A stretch of 64,000 bases of DNA from Vibrio breoganii (GCF_001677275.1 NZ_CP016178.1:806001-870000); one strand, 5' to 3'; positions 1 through 10,125 are shown, counted from the first letter of the stretch. Translations and numbers: made by a program. Notes: generated from the letters alone by a model not told the origin.

Positions 1-256
1 GGTCTAGCTCACCGATTTTAATCAGGTAGGCATCATATTCTGCTTCTTTAACACCTGCGGCTAAAAGCTCCTCAAACAATATGGTCACTTTCTGGCCGTT
101 AGGCGTTCCAAGCGAATACAACTGAAATGCGTGCTCACCTACCGGCAGTTCTCGCTCAAATCGTGCACCCGATTCAGGGCTGTTAATGTTCGCCCACTTA
201 TTGCCACCCTCTGCATCATTGACCCAGATCTTCGGCGGTACATATTGTTCAGTCAT
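1..256 (-). CDS. yghU: Glutathione S-transferase family protein YghU, N-terminal part
   Basis: The reading frame begins at the ATG whose complement is at 254-256 and runs off the left edge, so only about 85 residues are visible. The peptide begins MTEQYVPPKIWVNDAEGG and contains LPVGEHAFQLYSLGTPNGQK, which closely matches the start of the YghU/YfcG-type glutathione-dependent disulfide-bond oxidoreductases (N-terminal thioredoxin fold, cytosolic). A good ribosome binding site (AAGGAGAT) lies just upstream of the ATG. The catalytic and C-terminal helical regions are outside the window. Identity is by recognition of the conserved N-terminus. Confidence 0.85.
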   Translation of the reverse strand, partial: MTEQYVPPKIWVNDAEGGNKWANINSPESGARFERELPVGEHAFQLYSLGTPNGQKVTILFEELLAAGVKEAEYDAYLIKIGELD

Positions 257-354
257 AACATCTCCTTGAATTTGGCTTAACCACTTAAATGAACGATCGC
301 TCAATTAAAATCATACTATGCCTACTCCTTTTCGAAGGCAAGTGTTTTAACAGC

Positions 355-585
355 CTAATACCTGTCCTGATCTTCTTTCAATGGCTTCACCACCGAGTCC
401 AATCCTTCGACTTTTAGCGCTAAACACAATTGCAGTAACTGTCCTAATTCACCAGACGGCCATTCCGACTTATTTTGGAACCACAACAGGTACTCCTCAG
501 GCAAGTCTATGAGTACCCTACCGGCAAATTTCCCAAACGGCATTTTCATTCGAGCAAGCTTAATTATATTTTCTTTTTCTAACAT
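355..585 (-). CDS. DUF3820 family small protein
   Basis: This 76-residue protein contains MKMPFGKFAGRVLIDLPEEYLLWF, the hallmark of the DUF3820 family (COG3530), small cytosolic proteins sometimes annotated as quorum-sensing-regulated virulence factors. Molecular function is not established. It is full length for the family and starts at the ATG whose complement is at 583-585. The Shine-Dalgarno is weak, so a slightly different start is possible. It is transcribed leftward in the same direction as yghU, about 100 bases away, and could be a separate transcript. Confidence 0.8.
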   Translation of the reverse strand: MLEKENIIKLARMKMPFGKFAGRVLIDLPEEYLLWFQNKSEWPSGELGQLLQLCLALKVEGLDSVVKPLKEDQDRY

Positions 586-647
586 TTTTTAAAACCAAAT
601 CAAACACTTCATGACATTTATTGTTACATCTACGATAATAGAAATCA

Positions 648-1016
648 GTGACACAAACTAAAGGAACCCGTTTGCGTAGAGCCATTTTCATCACATTCCT
701 ACTCACAGGATTATCCGCCCCCTCTTGGGCTGAAGATACTGAAGAGAAGTGCTTGAGCAAACCCGAGGACGATAGAGCCATCTCCAGAGCTTATCACTAT
801 CTGAACACCAAGTTTTGCCAACCTGCTGTTTGGTTTGATGATTTCTTTGCTGATGAGCGTGTGACTGAGGATGCTAGAGCGGGCACCTCTGTGCGCTGGA
901 AAAATGATTTTACTCAGTTTGAAAATGACGGCTTCAAATACAATACCAGGATCGATGCCAAGTTTAACCTACCCAAAGAGAAGTGGTCCCCGATTTTCGG
1001 ACATGACTTTAAGTGA
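648..1016 (+). pseudogene. Exported protein of unknown function, truncated by IS3-family insertion
   Basis: The N-terminus carries a signal peptide (FITFLLTGLSAPSWA, cleavage near AWA/ED) followed by a Cys-containing region with the motif WFDDFFADERV. I recognise this as a conserved hypothetical exported protein of Vibrio relatives but know no function. Two starts are possible: GTG at 648, or TTG at 672, which has AAAGGA six bases upstream and gives a cleaner signal peptide. The left end of the IS3 element lies at about 979-984, so the last residues (after LPKEK) are read from the insertion sequence and the frame stops at 1016. The missing C-terminal part is not found after the IS. Confidence 0.7.
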
Positions 1017-1057
1017 TTGATCTGTTTTGATAGTACCCAGAAATACTGGAGCAGATT

Positions 1058-1339
1058 ATGACTAGAAAACGCAGAAACCACTCTCCCGAATTTAAAGCTA
1101 AGGTGGCATTGGCTGCCGCTAAAGGTGATAAAACTGTCGCTGAGTTAGCACAGAAGTACAACCTGCACCCCAACCAGATCTCAACATGGAAGAAAGAGCT
1201 GCTTGAAAATGCAGCCATGATCTTTGCCTCTGAAAGTCAGTTGGGCAAAGACAATTCTGAAGAAGTGGACAAACTTCACGCTAAGATCGGTCAATTGACC
1301 ATGGAAAATGATTTTTTGGCGAAAGTGCTCGGTCGTTAG
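1058..1339 (+). CDS. IS3-family transposase OrfA
   Basis: This 93-residue protein starts MTRKRRNHSPEFKAKVALAA and holds a helix-turn-helix (about residues 8-55, KYNLHPNQISTWKKELLE) that recognises the IS ends, followed by a leucine-zipper-like segment (VDKLHAKIGQLTMENDFLAKVL) used for multimerisation. This is the normal OrfA layout of the IS3 family. GGAGC lies upstream of the ATG. Near its end is T TTT TTG at 1312-1318, in the right phase for a -1 ribosomal frameshift into OrfB. Confidence 0.92.
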   Translation: MTRKRRNHSPEFKAKVALAAAKGDKTVAELAQKYNLHPNQISTWKKELLENAAMIFASESQLGKDNSEEVDKLHAKIGQLTMENDFLAKVLGR

Positions 1340-2181
1340 ATCGAGCACAGCGAAAGAGTTCGCTGGATAAATCCACCCAACTACCGATAAAGCGCCAGTG
1401 CGAGCTTCTTAATATTGCTCGCTCTACGGCTTATTACCAACCCATCGGACTTTCTACTGAGGAGATTGAATTGCGTCGAATGATTGACGAAATTCACCTT
1501 CAGTATCCGTTCATGGGCAGTAGGCGTGTTCGAACTGAGCTGGCTAAAAAAGGCCATAAGGTTAATCGCAAGCGTATCGTTCGGATCATGCGTGAAATGG
1601 GCATTGGAGCGATTTATCCCAAGCCAAAAACGACACTGGCGAACAAAGCACACAAGGTTTATCCCTACCTATTGCGTGACATCGAAGTTACTTACCCCAA
1701 CCAAGCTTGGGCTATTGATATCACGTACATTCCGATGGCTAAAGGGTTCCTGTACTTGGTTGCCATTATCGATTGGTACAGCCGTAAGGTGTTGTCTTGG
1801 CGCCTCTCGAACACCATGGATACAGGCTTTTGTATTGATGCTCTTGAAGATGCGCTTCAACACTACGGACCACCCGATATCTTCAACTCAGATCAGGGCA
1901 GCCAGTTTACCAGTACTGAGTTCACACAGAAGTTGCTCGACCATAGCGTACGGATCAGCATGGATGGGAAAGGCCGTTGGATCGACAACGTTTTTATCGA
2001 GCGATTATGGCGAAGTCTGAAATATGAGGAGGTTTACTTAAAAGCTTACACCACGCCCCGTGAAGCCGAACTTGAAATCGGCCACTACATGGTGTTTTAT
2101 AATGAGGAGCGTAACCATCAAGGCCTCAATGACCTAACCCCTGATGAAGTCTACTTCGGTAGGCAGAGATACGCTGCATGA
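1312..2181 (+). CDS. IS3-family transposase OrfB (DDE integrase, made by frameshift)
   Basis: The frame is open from 1312, immediately after a stop at 1309-1311, and lies at -1 relative to OrfA, so it is probably made as an OrfAB fusion by frameshifting at 1312-1318. An independent start could be the TTG at 1471. It includes the HTH_21-like region (MIDEIHLQYPFMGSRRVRTEL) and the rve integrase core. The catalytic residues can be seen in WAIDITYI (D), NSDQGSQF (D) and ERLWRSLKYEEVY (E). All are present, so the enzyme looks active. It carries out the cut-and-paste-like copy-out transposition of the element. Confidence 0.92.
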   Translation, partial: FFGESARSLDRAQRKSSLDKSTQLPIKRQCELLNIARSTAYYQPIGLSTEEIELRRMIDEIHLQYPFMGSRRVRTELAKKGHKVNRKRIVRIMREMGIGAIYPKPKTTLANKAHKVYPYLLRDIEVTYPNQAWAIDITYIPMAKGFLYLVAIIDWYSRKVLSWRLSNTMDTGFCIDALEDALQHYGPPDIFNSDQGSQFTSTEFTQKLLDHSVRISMDGKGRWIDNVFIERLWRSLKYEEVYLKAYTTPREAELEIGHYMVFYNEERNHQGLNDLTPDEVYFGRQRYAA

Positions 2182-2240
2182 GCTGGATCAACCACTTAAG
2201 GAATTAGCTTATGTGTCCAACCATTGGGGTCCACTTCTAT

Positions 2241-2464
2241 ATGTCATTAAACATTCCAAACAAACTTTGGGGCAAAGACGAGTTACCCACGCTAGTACTG
2301 GTATCTTCTGCCCTCGGGGTTAACTGTTGATAATTCATGGTAGTATTGATTGTTTCTTTGGCGAGAAGAGCGTACCACTTTTATTAGCAGTTGGATTCCT
2401 CTTCTACACCTTTCCATCAATATCGAACTTGTTATCTGATTTTCTATTGTCTGTGATGCCTTAA
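2241..2464 (+). other. Possible gene remnants right of the IS3 element
   Basis: Two short open stretches follow the IS right end. The first begins ATG at 2241 (MSLNIPNKLWGKDELPTLVL) and stops after 29 codons. The second, in another frame, reads FFGEKSVPLLLAVGFLFYTF and stops at 2464; it looks like a membrane-protein C-terminus. Neither can be matched to a family with confidence, and neither continues the gene cut at the IS left end. They may be scars of a deletion next to the IS. This is weak evidence and could be chance. Confidence 0.25.
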
Positions 2465-3127
2465 CACGATGACATTACTCATATCCACTGGTTGAGGTTC
2501 TAATGCCCACTGTTGCCACTGGTTAACAAACTCTTCATTAGGAAAAAAGTGCCCCTTCTTGTGCTTACTATTACGAGGAAACTGACCTGAAAATAAATTA
2601 AAGCCGAGTAGGTCAACATCTTCAAGTAACATTCCATCTTCATAGCAGTGACGTTCAAGATGCCAATGAACATCATTTAAGTGAGCTTGCACGCTACGGT
2701 CACTTCGAGGGTGGAAGGCACAGTCATTAACCTCTCTGTCGTAATGGTCAATACAGCACTCCACCTCGACCGTATCTGCACCATTTTCATTGGCTAGACT
2801 GTGAAAGCACGCCTTTAGCATTGGCTCAAAGGTGTTGAGAAACTGATAAATATCACCCTTCTTTCCCGCTAGTACTGTTATACAAAAACGACTTTGATAA
2901 TCCATCGCCAGTAAGTATTTTTTACGTTTAATGGATACACAATGTAGTACCCACTGCCATTGAAATCCACCATTTGTGTCGGTATCAACACCGTTTGGAA
3001 AAGCAGGCGTCTCAATAGACTCTGCGATGGTTTTATGCGGTGCTGGCTCTAGAGGTGAGACCTTTTTGCCTTGACGAGTAACCGTAAAAAACTCTACTGC
3101 GGCTTTGGTGCAGTTAAAAACTAGCAT
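2444..3127 (-). CDS. Conserved hypothetical protein (DUF6933-like)
   Basis: A 227-residue soluble protein starting MLVFNCTKAAVEFFTVTRQGKK, with no signal peptide or membrane segment. The start MLVFNCTK and the later LLAMDYQSRFCITVLAGKKGD resemble the DUF6933 family of unknown function, but I am not certain of the match. The C-terminal half is rich in Cys, His and acidic residues (CCIDHYDREVNDCAFHPRSD), which might bind metal. AGG lies about nine bases upstream of the ATG. It stands alone in the disturbed region between the IS3 element and the EamA gene. Confidence 0.55.
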   Translation of the reverse strand: MLVFNCTKAAVEFFTVTRQGKKVSPLEPAPHKTIAESIETPAFPNGVDTDTNGGFQWQWVLHCVSIKRKKYLLAMDYQSRFCITVLAGKKGDIYQFLNTFEPMLKACFHSLANENGADTVEVECCIDHYDREVNDCAFHPRSDRSVQAHLNDVHWHLERHCYEDGMLLEDVDLLGFNLFSGQFPRNSKHKKGHFFPNEEFVNQWQQWALEPQPVDMSNVIVLRHHRQ

Positions 3128-3504
3128 TTCGTATTACCTATTTTTACTCGCATTACATGCTCACTCATACCAAATTTTTGGAATATTTTGGGTTTATCGC
3201 ATTATGATAGTTTAGGCAATGAGAATACCAAAAAATGTTACAGAAAGCAGTGCTGGGTGAGAAAGGGGCACAATGTGCTAACGGTGCTCATGCCAACCCG
3301 TCTCTGGACATACTCATCCTTAAACTATGCTGGGTAGACTACTTTACTCTTAGTGAGCATTTTATTTTTGAAGTTGCTGAACTGTCTGTCAGACATCCTA
3401 CATTAGAAAATGTTGGTCAATCAGCTCATACAGGTTTAGCGAAGAGTATCTACTCTAAACGGTTTTGGGGCAAAACCTTCTTAGAGCAAAAGGTAAACTA
3501 CGAC

Positions 3505-3840
3505 AAAAAGCATCGAAAAGTTTCGAGTTTTATTGTCATAGCTTCAGTCTTTATTGTCCTTCGACACAAAGACTTACCCGCAGATTCAACGCAGGCGATG
3601 ATTTGTAGCTACGAATGTACCTTTTTCAGAAATTGTGTAGAGGACGTTTTGTTTAACGTATGTCCTACCTGCGACGGCGGTTTATGCCCCAGACCCATTC
3701 GGCCTATCGAGGAGAGACGAGCCAAGCTCAGTACCTCTCACCAACCACCTTCAACAACAAGAGTTCGGAGCAACTATTCGGAACAAGAAATGAGTGATTT
3801 TTCCTATAGATACCAGCATATTGTCCCAGAAAAACGCTAG
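3505..3840 (+). pseudogene. Decayed DUF1272 gene
   Basis: The segment KDLPADSTQAMICSYECTF followed by NCVEDVLFNVCPTCDGG and PRPIRP clearly derives from DUF1272, a small family with zinc-binding Cys pairs. The usual N-terminus (MLELRPxCExC) is missing; just before KDLP the DNA reads as if two bases were inserted in an ancestral TGCGACAAAGAC. One conserved Cys (CTFC) is Phe here. The open frame extends upstream to an ATG at 3235, but that extension shows no family similarity, so I treat it as chance read-through. The remaining tail (STSHQPPSTTRVRSNYSEQE) is also DUF1272-like. Confidence 0.6.
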
Positions 3841-3878
3841 CACGTTTTTTAGAAATACTATGCGTTCAATAAGCAACT

Positions 3879-4778
3879 CTAGACAAGCGCGACCACTAGA
3901 CCAGTCACAACCAATGAAACCCCTAGCCCTCTTACAAGAAACCAACGCTCATTTAGGACAGTGATGCCCAGAGCAAGCCCAAACACAATACTCACCTGTC
4001 GAAGCGCAACAATATAGCTAACGTTTTCTACCAATGTCATTGAATACAAAACGATTCCGTAGGTCAGTCCCATCATAATTCCAGCAATGGATGAGCCCTT
4101 CCAATGACGCTTTGCATTGACTATTTCCGACTTGTTGTTTGTCAAAATAAGCCAACACAACAACACCGAAGATGTACCAAGAAACTGCATGCCAAGATAG
4201 AAAATAGCGATCTGCTGTGAGCTTAACCCCGACGTTTCCAGCACTAACCAGTTAAGCGCTTCCTTGTCTAAAATGGAGTACAAGGTTGTGCCCATGGCAG
4301 CAATCACAGCCCACAGCACGCCAATGTTCGCATACGCTGATAGCTTTAATTCACGAAGTGTTGTGAGAGGGACTAATAAGCACCCTATCGTCAATATACT
4401 AAAGCCTAACCAAGCGTTGCCTGATAACGCCTGGCCTACTATGAGCGTGCCAATACCCACCATAAGAACAGGTAAAGCTCGCACAATCGGATACATCATG
4501 CCAACGTCGCCATGATCGTAAGCTTTAATTACACTCACTAAGTAAATAGCCTGACCAATACAGCTAAAAACCAGTAACCAAAGAAAATCAGCGGTAATAT
4601 TGGTAATACCAATTACCGAGAGGCACCACACAAGATAGGGTGAAAGCAAAATAAAAGGGGTAAGCGAGGCGACCAACGCAAAAGAATAGCCCGAGCCAGA
4701 GCCAGACTTACCTAATACGTTCCAACCAGCATGAAGCAGCGCTGAAAAAACAACCAAAACAATCGCAATAATACTCAA
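3879..4778 (-). CDS. EamA/DMT-family transporter
   Basis: This 299-residue inner-membrane protein has about ten hydrophobic segments arranged as two EamA-like halves, beginning LVVFSALLHAGWNVLGKSG, a typical DMT-family opening. Such proteins export or import small metabolites, often amino acids or drugs; the substrate cannot be read from sequence. The start is probably TTG (complement of 4776-4778), since AGGAAG sits about five bases upstream and no ATG is well placed. A perfect 9+3+9 inverted repeat lies 11-31 bases upstream, suggesting repression by a dimeric regulator. The gene stands alone. Confidence 0.88.
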   Translation of the reverse strand: MSIIAIVLVVFSALLHAGWNVLGKSGSGSGYSFALVASLTPFILLSPYLVWCLSVIGITNITADFLWLLVFSCIGQAIYLVSVIKAYDHGDVGMMYPIVRALPVLMVGIGTLIVGQALSGNAWLGFSILTIGCLLVPLTTLRELKLSAYANIGVLWAVIAAMGTTLYSILDKEALNWLVLETSGLSSQQIAIFYLGMQFLGTSSVLLCWLILTNNKSEIVNAKRHWKGSSIAGIMMGLTYGIVLYSMTLVENVSYIVALRQVSIVFGLALGITVLNERWFLVRGLGVSLVVTGLVVALV

Positions 4779-4788
4779 AGCGCTTCCT

Positions 4789-4809
4789 AAATAGACAGTT
4801 TGTCTATTT
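4789..4809. promoter_or_regulatory. Perfect inverted-repeat operator upstream of the EamA gene
   Basis: AAATAGACA (4789-4797), spacer GTT, TGTCTATTT (4801-4809): 9-bp arms match perfectly. It lies directly before the ribosome binding site of the EamA transporter, where a bound repressor would block transcription. The shape resembles TetR-family operators. No regulator gene is adjacent, so the binding protein is unknown. Confidence 0.55.
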
Positions 4810-4980
4810 TACTAGTGGGATCCATTACTCTAGGTAACTTAGGAAAAGACGGATTCTAACTAGCGATTGTGACTCTTCAATGACGTTATCTTTACAGTGT
4901 TTACCTGGCAGTTTCGATCGAGATCAAATATAGATAGGCTTTAAATACGAGGTAATAAGTGTTGTACGGATAAACGAATA

Positions 4981-5004
4981 AAGCCCTAAGGAACCTTAGG
5001 GCTT
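4981..5004. terminator. Terminator downstream of tdh
   Basis: AAGCCCTAAGG and CCTTAGGGCTT form a perfect 11-bp stem with a two-base loop centre, followed by T-rich sequence on the tdh strand. It ends the kbl-tdh transcript. Confidence 0.8.
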
Positions 5005-5052
5005 TAAAAGACTGACACTCTGGAATAGCTTAAGCTAGAGGGCTAAAACACG

Positions 5053-6084
5053 CTATTCCCAGTCAAGAATAACCTTCCCAGACTGACCGCTGCGCATAAC
5101 GTCGAAGCCTTCTTGGAAGTCGTCAACCTTGTAGTGGTGAGTGATGATTGGCGATAGATCTAAGCCTGATTGAATCAAGCTTGCCATCTTGTACCAAGTT
5201 TCGAACATCTCACGGCCGTAGATACCCTTGATAACCAGACCTTTAAAGATCACTTGGTTCCAGTCGATACCCATGTCAGATGGTGGAATACCGAGTAGCG
5301 CAAGGCGACCGCCGTGGTTCATGGTTGCTAGCATAGTGTTGAACGCCGACTTAACACCTGACATCTCAAGGCCTACATCAAAGCCTTCAGTCATGCCTAG
5401 CTCTGCCATAACATCTTTCAGGTCTTCGTTAGCTACGTTAACTGCGCGAGTTACGCCCATTTGACGAGCAAGGTCTAGACGATATTCGTTTACGTCTGTG
5501 ATAACAACGTGGCGTGCACCTACGTGTTTTGCAACCGCTGCAGCCATGATGCCGATTGGGCCGGCACCTGTGATCAGTACGTCTTCGCCCACAAGATCAA
5601 ACGACAATGCAGTGTGAACCGCATTGCCGAACGGGTCAAAGATTGACGCTAGGTCATCAGAGATGCCTTCTGGGATCTTAAATGCGTTAAACGCAGGGAT
5701 CACTAGGTACTCAGAGAATGAACCCGTACGGTTAACACCCACACCAATAGTGTTACGACATAGGTGCGTACGACCACCGCGGCAGTTACGGCAGTGACCA
5801 CAAGTAATGTGACCTTCGCCAGAAACGCGGTCACCGACCTCAAATCCACGGACTTCTTGTCCAATAGCAACCACCTCACCCACGTATTCATGGCCCACAA
5901 CCATAGGAACAGGGATGGTGTTTTGTGACCATTCGTCCCAGTTGTAGATATGGACGTCAGTACCACAGATAGCGGTCTTTTTGATCTTGATTAGGATGTC
6001 GTTATGACCCATTTCAGGCATATCGACTTCATTCATCCAGATGCCTTCTTCAGGCTTAAGTTTAGAAAGTGCTTTAATCTTCAT
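5053..6084 (-). CDS. tdh: L-threonine 3-dehydrogenase
   Basis: This NAD-dependent zinc enzyme oxidises L-threonine to 2-amino-3-ketobutyrate in the cytosol. The 343-residue length fits the family. Visible are the catalytic zinc region [10 protein letters not shown] (Cys40) and GHEYVGEV, the structural zinc cluster [15 protein letters not shown], and the Rossmann motif [12 protein letters not shown] near residue 170. The start ATG overlaps the kbl stop by one base (TAATG), so the two genes are translationally coupled. kbl takes the unstable product onward. A terminator follows at 4981-5004. Confidence 0.97.
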   Translation of the reverse strand: MKIKALSKLKPEEGIWMNEVDMPEMGHNDILIKIKKTAICGTDVHIYNWDEWSQNTIPVPMVVGHEYVGEVVAIGQEVRGFEVGDRVSGEGHITCGHCRNCRGGRTHLCRNTIGVGVNRTGSFSEYLVIPAFNAFKIPEGISDDLASIFDPFGNAVHTALSFDLVGEDVLITGAGPIGIMAAAVAKHVGARHVVITDVNEYRLDLARQMGVTRAVNVANEDLKDVMAELGMTEGFDVGLEMSGVKSAFNTMLATMNHGGRLALLGIPPSDMGIDWNQVIFKGLVIKGIYGREMFETWYKMASLIQSGLDLSPIITHHYKVDDFQEGFDVMRSGQSGKVILDWE

Positions 6085-7280
6085 TATTTGATCAATCCCA
6101 TGTCGCGACCTACTTCGATGAATGCATCAATAGCACGGTCTAGTTGTTCACGAGTATGCGCCGCAGACATTTGCGTACGAATACGAGCTTGGCCTTTCGG
6201 TACTACTGGGAAAGAGAAGCCAACAACGTAAATGCCTTTTTCTAGCGAACGCTCAGCAAATTCAGCGGCAACCTTTGCATCACCCAACATAATTGGAATG
6301 ATCGCGTGGTCAGCGCCACCCATAGTGAAGCCAGCACCTTCCATACGAGCACGGAAGTGTGCAGCGTTGTCCCAAAGGTGAGTACGAAGATCGCCACTTT
6401 CTTGAAGAAGATCCAAAACACGTAGAGAAGCCGAAACAATCGCTGGCGCTACAGAGTTAGAGAATAGGTACGGACGAGAACGCTGACGAAGCCAGTCAAT
6501 TACTTCTTTCTTACCAGAAGTGTAGCCGCCTGATGCGCCGCCCATAGCCTTACCTAGAGTACCTGTGATGATATCGATACGGTCCATCACATTGTGGTAA
6601 TCGTGCGTACCTGCGCCAGTTTCACCCATGAAGCCTACCGCGTGAGAGTCATCCACCATGACTAACGCTTCGTACTTATCGGCAAGGTCACAGATAGCAG
6701 GCAAGTTTGCTACAACGCCGTCCATAGAGAACACGCCGTCGGTAACAATCAGAGTATTACGAGCACCCGCTTCTTTTGCAGCGATAAGTTGCTGCTCTAG
6801 CTCTTGCATGTTGTTGTTTGCGTAGCGGAAGCGCATTGCCTTACACAAACGAACCCCATCAATAATCGACGCGTGGTTCAGTGCATCAGAGATGATGGCA
6901 TCTTCTTTACCTAGAATGGTTTCAAACAGACCTGTGTTTGCATCAAAGCAAGAGGTGTAAAGAATGGTATCTTCCATTCCAAGGAATGCAGATAGCTTGT
7001 CTTCAAGTTGTTTGTGGATGTCTTGAGTACCGCAAATAAAGCGCACAGACGCCATACCAAAACCGTATTTATCCATACCTTGCTGAGCTGCTTTGATAAG
7101 CTCAGGGTGGTTAGCCAAACCTAAGTAGTTGTTTGCACAGAAGTTAAGTACATCTTCACCCGTAGAAATAGACACAGACGCTTTTTGTTGAGAAGTGATA
7201 ACGCGCTCTGACTTGTACAAGCCTTCAGTTTTTACTTCGTCGATTTGTTGTTGAATTTGGTTATAAAACGCAGAAGACAT
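6084..7280 (-). CDS. kbl: Glycine C-acetyltransferase (2-amino-3-ketobutyrate CoA ligase)
   Basis: This PLP enzyme splits 2-amino-3-ketobutyrate with CoA into glycine and acetyl-CoA, completing threonine breakdown begun by Tdh. It is 398 residues, standard for the family. The PLP-binding Lys lies in [18 protein letters not shown], and [17 protein letters not shown] holds the conserved Asp and His of class II (alpha-oxoamine synthase) aminotransferases. It is the first gene of the operon and overlaps tdh by one base. AAGGA lies about 12 bases upstream of the ATG. A LysR-type gene diverges from the shared 162-bp promoter region. Confidence 0.97.
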   Translation of the reverse strand: MSSAFYNQIQQQIDEVKTEGLYKSERVITSQQKASVSISTGEDVLNFCANNYLGLANHPELIKAAQQGMDKYGFGMASVRFICGTQDIHKQLEDKLSAFLGMEDTILYTSCFDANTGLFETILGKEDAIISDALNHASIIDGVRLCKAMRFRYANNNMQELEQQLIAAKEAGARNTLIVTDGVFSMDGVVANLPAICDLADKYEALVMVDDSHAVGFMGETGAGTHDYHNVMDRIDIITGTLGKAMGGASGGYTSGKKEVIDWLRQRSRPYLFSNSVAPAIVSASLRVLDLLQESGDLRTHLWDNAAHFRARMEGAGFTMGGADHAIIPIMLGDAKVAAEFAERSLEKGIYVVGFSFPVVPKGQARIRTQMSAAHTREQLDRAIDAFIEVGRDMGLIK

Positions 7281-7355
7281 GATTCTTTGATCCTTTCAGT
7301 AAGGGGGAATGCCAAGCAAGATATCTAGCTTGCTCGGAGCAAAATCTTTTCCTGA

Positions 7356-7368
7356 TTTACAGTGTAAA
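7356..7368. promoter_or_regulatory. Candidate LysR-type dyad between kbl and the LysR gene
   Basis: TTTACAGTGTAAA is a near-perfect dyad in the divergent intergenic region. LysR regulators commonly bind short T-rich/A-rich dyads between their own gene and the target, so this is a reasonable site for the adjacent regulator. An AGCAAG...CTTGCT inverted repeat also lies nearby at about 7315-7336. Confidence 0.35.
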
Positions 7369-7442
7369 GAGATTCTAGTTCAAAGATGTTGGGAGTATAA
7401 TGCCTTCTACGGAAAATCATTTGTGAATTACAGGCACATATA

Positions 7443-8372
7443 ATGAAAACCACTCAACTTGTTGCCCTTTTGCCCGACCTTGCTACCTATACCTTAGTGG
7501 TTCAACAAGGTAACTTTACCAACGCAGCCAATAGCTTAGCGATGACCCCCTCTGCAGTGTCCAAGACAATCACTCGTCTCGAAAGCGCATTGGCGGTGAA
7601 GCTTATTGAACGTACCACTCGCACTCTTCGCATTACAGAAGAGGGTCAAAAGGTCTATGAACAAGCAATACAAATGCTAAGCGCTGCCGAGCAAGCCGTA
7701 GAACTGTCCACAAATAGCCACTCCCAAGCTCAGGGAAGCCTCTTAGTCTCTGCGCCAGAGGCCTTTCTCAGTGTTGTCTTGCAGCCCTTAATCATCGACT
7801 TTTTAAAGAAGTATCCAGATATTCAGATAAAGGCGCGCGCTATTGACGGTGCGGTCGATATTCAAAAACAAGGTATTGATGTTGCCTTTAGGCTGTCAGA
7901 GCAACCGGATGAACACTTAGTGCTTAAAGAGCTGGGTGAGACTCATTTGATCTTGTGCGCTTCTAAGCCCTACTTAATGAAGCATGGCACACCACAGCAG
8001 CCCAATGACTTGTTAGAGCATAACTGTTTGTATCTGGCGGAAACTGAACACGACAACGTATGGACCTTTCATAAAGACGATAAATCTCAGTCAGTTACCG
8101 TATCGGGTCGCTATGCCGTGAACCAAGCAAATCTAAGATTTGAAGGCGTAAAAAGCCACCTAGGTATTGGGCTATTTCATGATTTTGTTGTCGCGAATGC
8201 CGTAGCAACAGGAGAAGTAGTCCAAGTGCTCGAGGATTGGACACTCACCAGTAACTATCATGGCAATGTGCTCATGCAATACGCGCAAACCAAATATATG
8301 CCAGAGCGCCTTCGCTTGTTTATCGACTTTATTAGTCAGGCACTTTCCAAGAAGTCCAGTGGCACACAATAA
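7443..8372 (+). CDS. LysR-family transcriptional regulator
   Basis: A 309-residue protein with an N-terminal winged helix-turn-helix (about residues 12-70: NFTNAANSLAMTPSAVSKTITRLESAL) and a C-terminal substrate-binding domain of the LysR type (from about residue 95: GSLLVSAPEAFLS). It is transcribed away from kbl-tdh, sharing one promoter region, which suggests but does not prove that it controls threonine catabolism. The effector is unknown. Confidence 0.93.
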   Translation: MKTTQLVALLPDLATYTLVVQQGNFTNAANSLAMTPSAVSKTITRLESALAVKLIERTTRTLRITEEGQKVYEQAIQMLSAAEQAVELSTNSHSQAQGSLLVSAPEAFLSVVLQPLIIDFLKKYPDIQIKARAIDGAVDIQKQGIDVAFRLSEQPDEHLVLKELGETHLILCASKPYLMKHGTPQQPNDLLEHNCLYLAETEHDNVWTFHKDDKSQSVTVSGRYAVNQANLRFEGVKSHLGIGLFHDFVVANAVATGEVVQVLEDWTLTSNYHGNVLMQYAQTKYMPERLRLFIDFISQALSKKSSGTQ

Positions 8373-8486
8373 CCCTTGCCCGTTAAGTTTTAACGCGATC
8401 AAAGGATAAAAATCTTTTGATATGAATTGAGCGGAAAGAGACTATATTCGACTACGATTCATAATCTACAACTAAAATTACAATAA

Positions 8487-9899
<1,413 letters not shown>

Positions 9900-9908
9900 A
9901 CGGCTTAA

Positions 9909-9947
9909 GGTTCTAGGTTCTAGGTTCTAGGTTCTAGGTTCTAGGTT
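9909..9947. repeat. Tandem heptamer GGTTCTA, five full copies plus a partial
   Basis: The unit GGTTCTA repeats exactly from 9909 to 9943 and a partial GGTT follows. It begins nine bases after the GH1 stop codon. Each junction creates a CTAG tetramer, normally rare in such genomes. The array is perfect, which points to recent slippage expansion. Confidence 0.9.
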
Positions 9948-9968
9948 GATATGACCCTGTAAAAGTAG

Positions 9969-10013
9969 GCAAGGATATCTTTAATGGTTAGTTCTCAGTT
10001 AAAGATACCCTGC
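9969..10013 (+). terminator. Possible terminator hairpin after the GH1 gene
   Basis: TATCTTTAA (9976-9984) pairs with TTAAAGATA (9999-10007), and flanking GCAAGG/CCCTGC extends the stem with a bulge. It is followed by a T-rich run. It could end the GH1 transcript; the U-tract is not ideal. Confidence 0.4.
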
Positions 10014-10125
10014 TTTACTCTTTTCTATTACCCTTTTTATGGGGCCTCAACCTGTGATTTTATCTGTCCCATGACATTACCAAGCAACAGATGAAATTCC
10101 GCTTTAATCAATTTACCTATTAAGT

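Larger units (their letters stand above)
984..2233 (+). mobile_element. IS3-family insertion sequence, about 1.25 kb
   Basis: The element has two overlapping transposase frames and imperfect terminal inverted repeats. The left end reads TGGTCCCCGATTTTCGGACA; the right end, read inward on the other strand, begins TGGACCCCAATGGTTGGACA. Ends start with TG and finish with CA, as in the IS3 family. The similarity continues outward as AGAAG on both sides (979-983 and 2234-2238), so the true tips may be 979 and 2238. No 3-4 bp target duplication is seen with either choice. Both transposase frames look intact, so the element may be functional. Confidence 0.85.

Noticed and set aside
1484..2020. 178-codon frame inside the IS3 OrfB gene
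   Set aside because: Fully overlaps the transposase in another frame and lacks any family motif.
3235..3504. Upstream extension of the DUF1272-like open frame
   Set aside because: The first 90 residues show no family similarity and do not contain the expected DUF1272 N-terminus; chance read-through is more likely than a real fusion.
7281..7442. Glycine riboswitch upstream of kbl
   Set aside because: The region is too short and lacks the tandem aptamer core; LysR control is more likely.
9909..9947. CRISPR or attC array
   Set aside because: The GGTTCTA units are directly adjacent without spacers, and attC-type inverted structure is absent.
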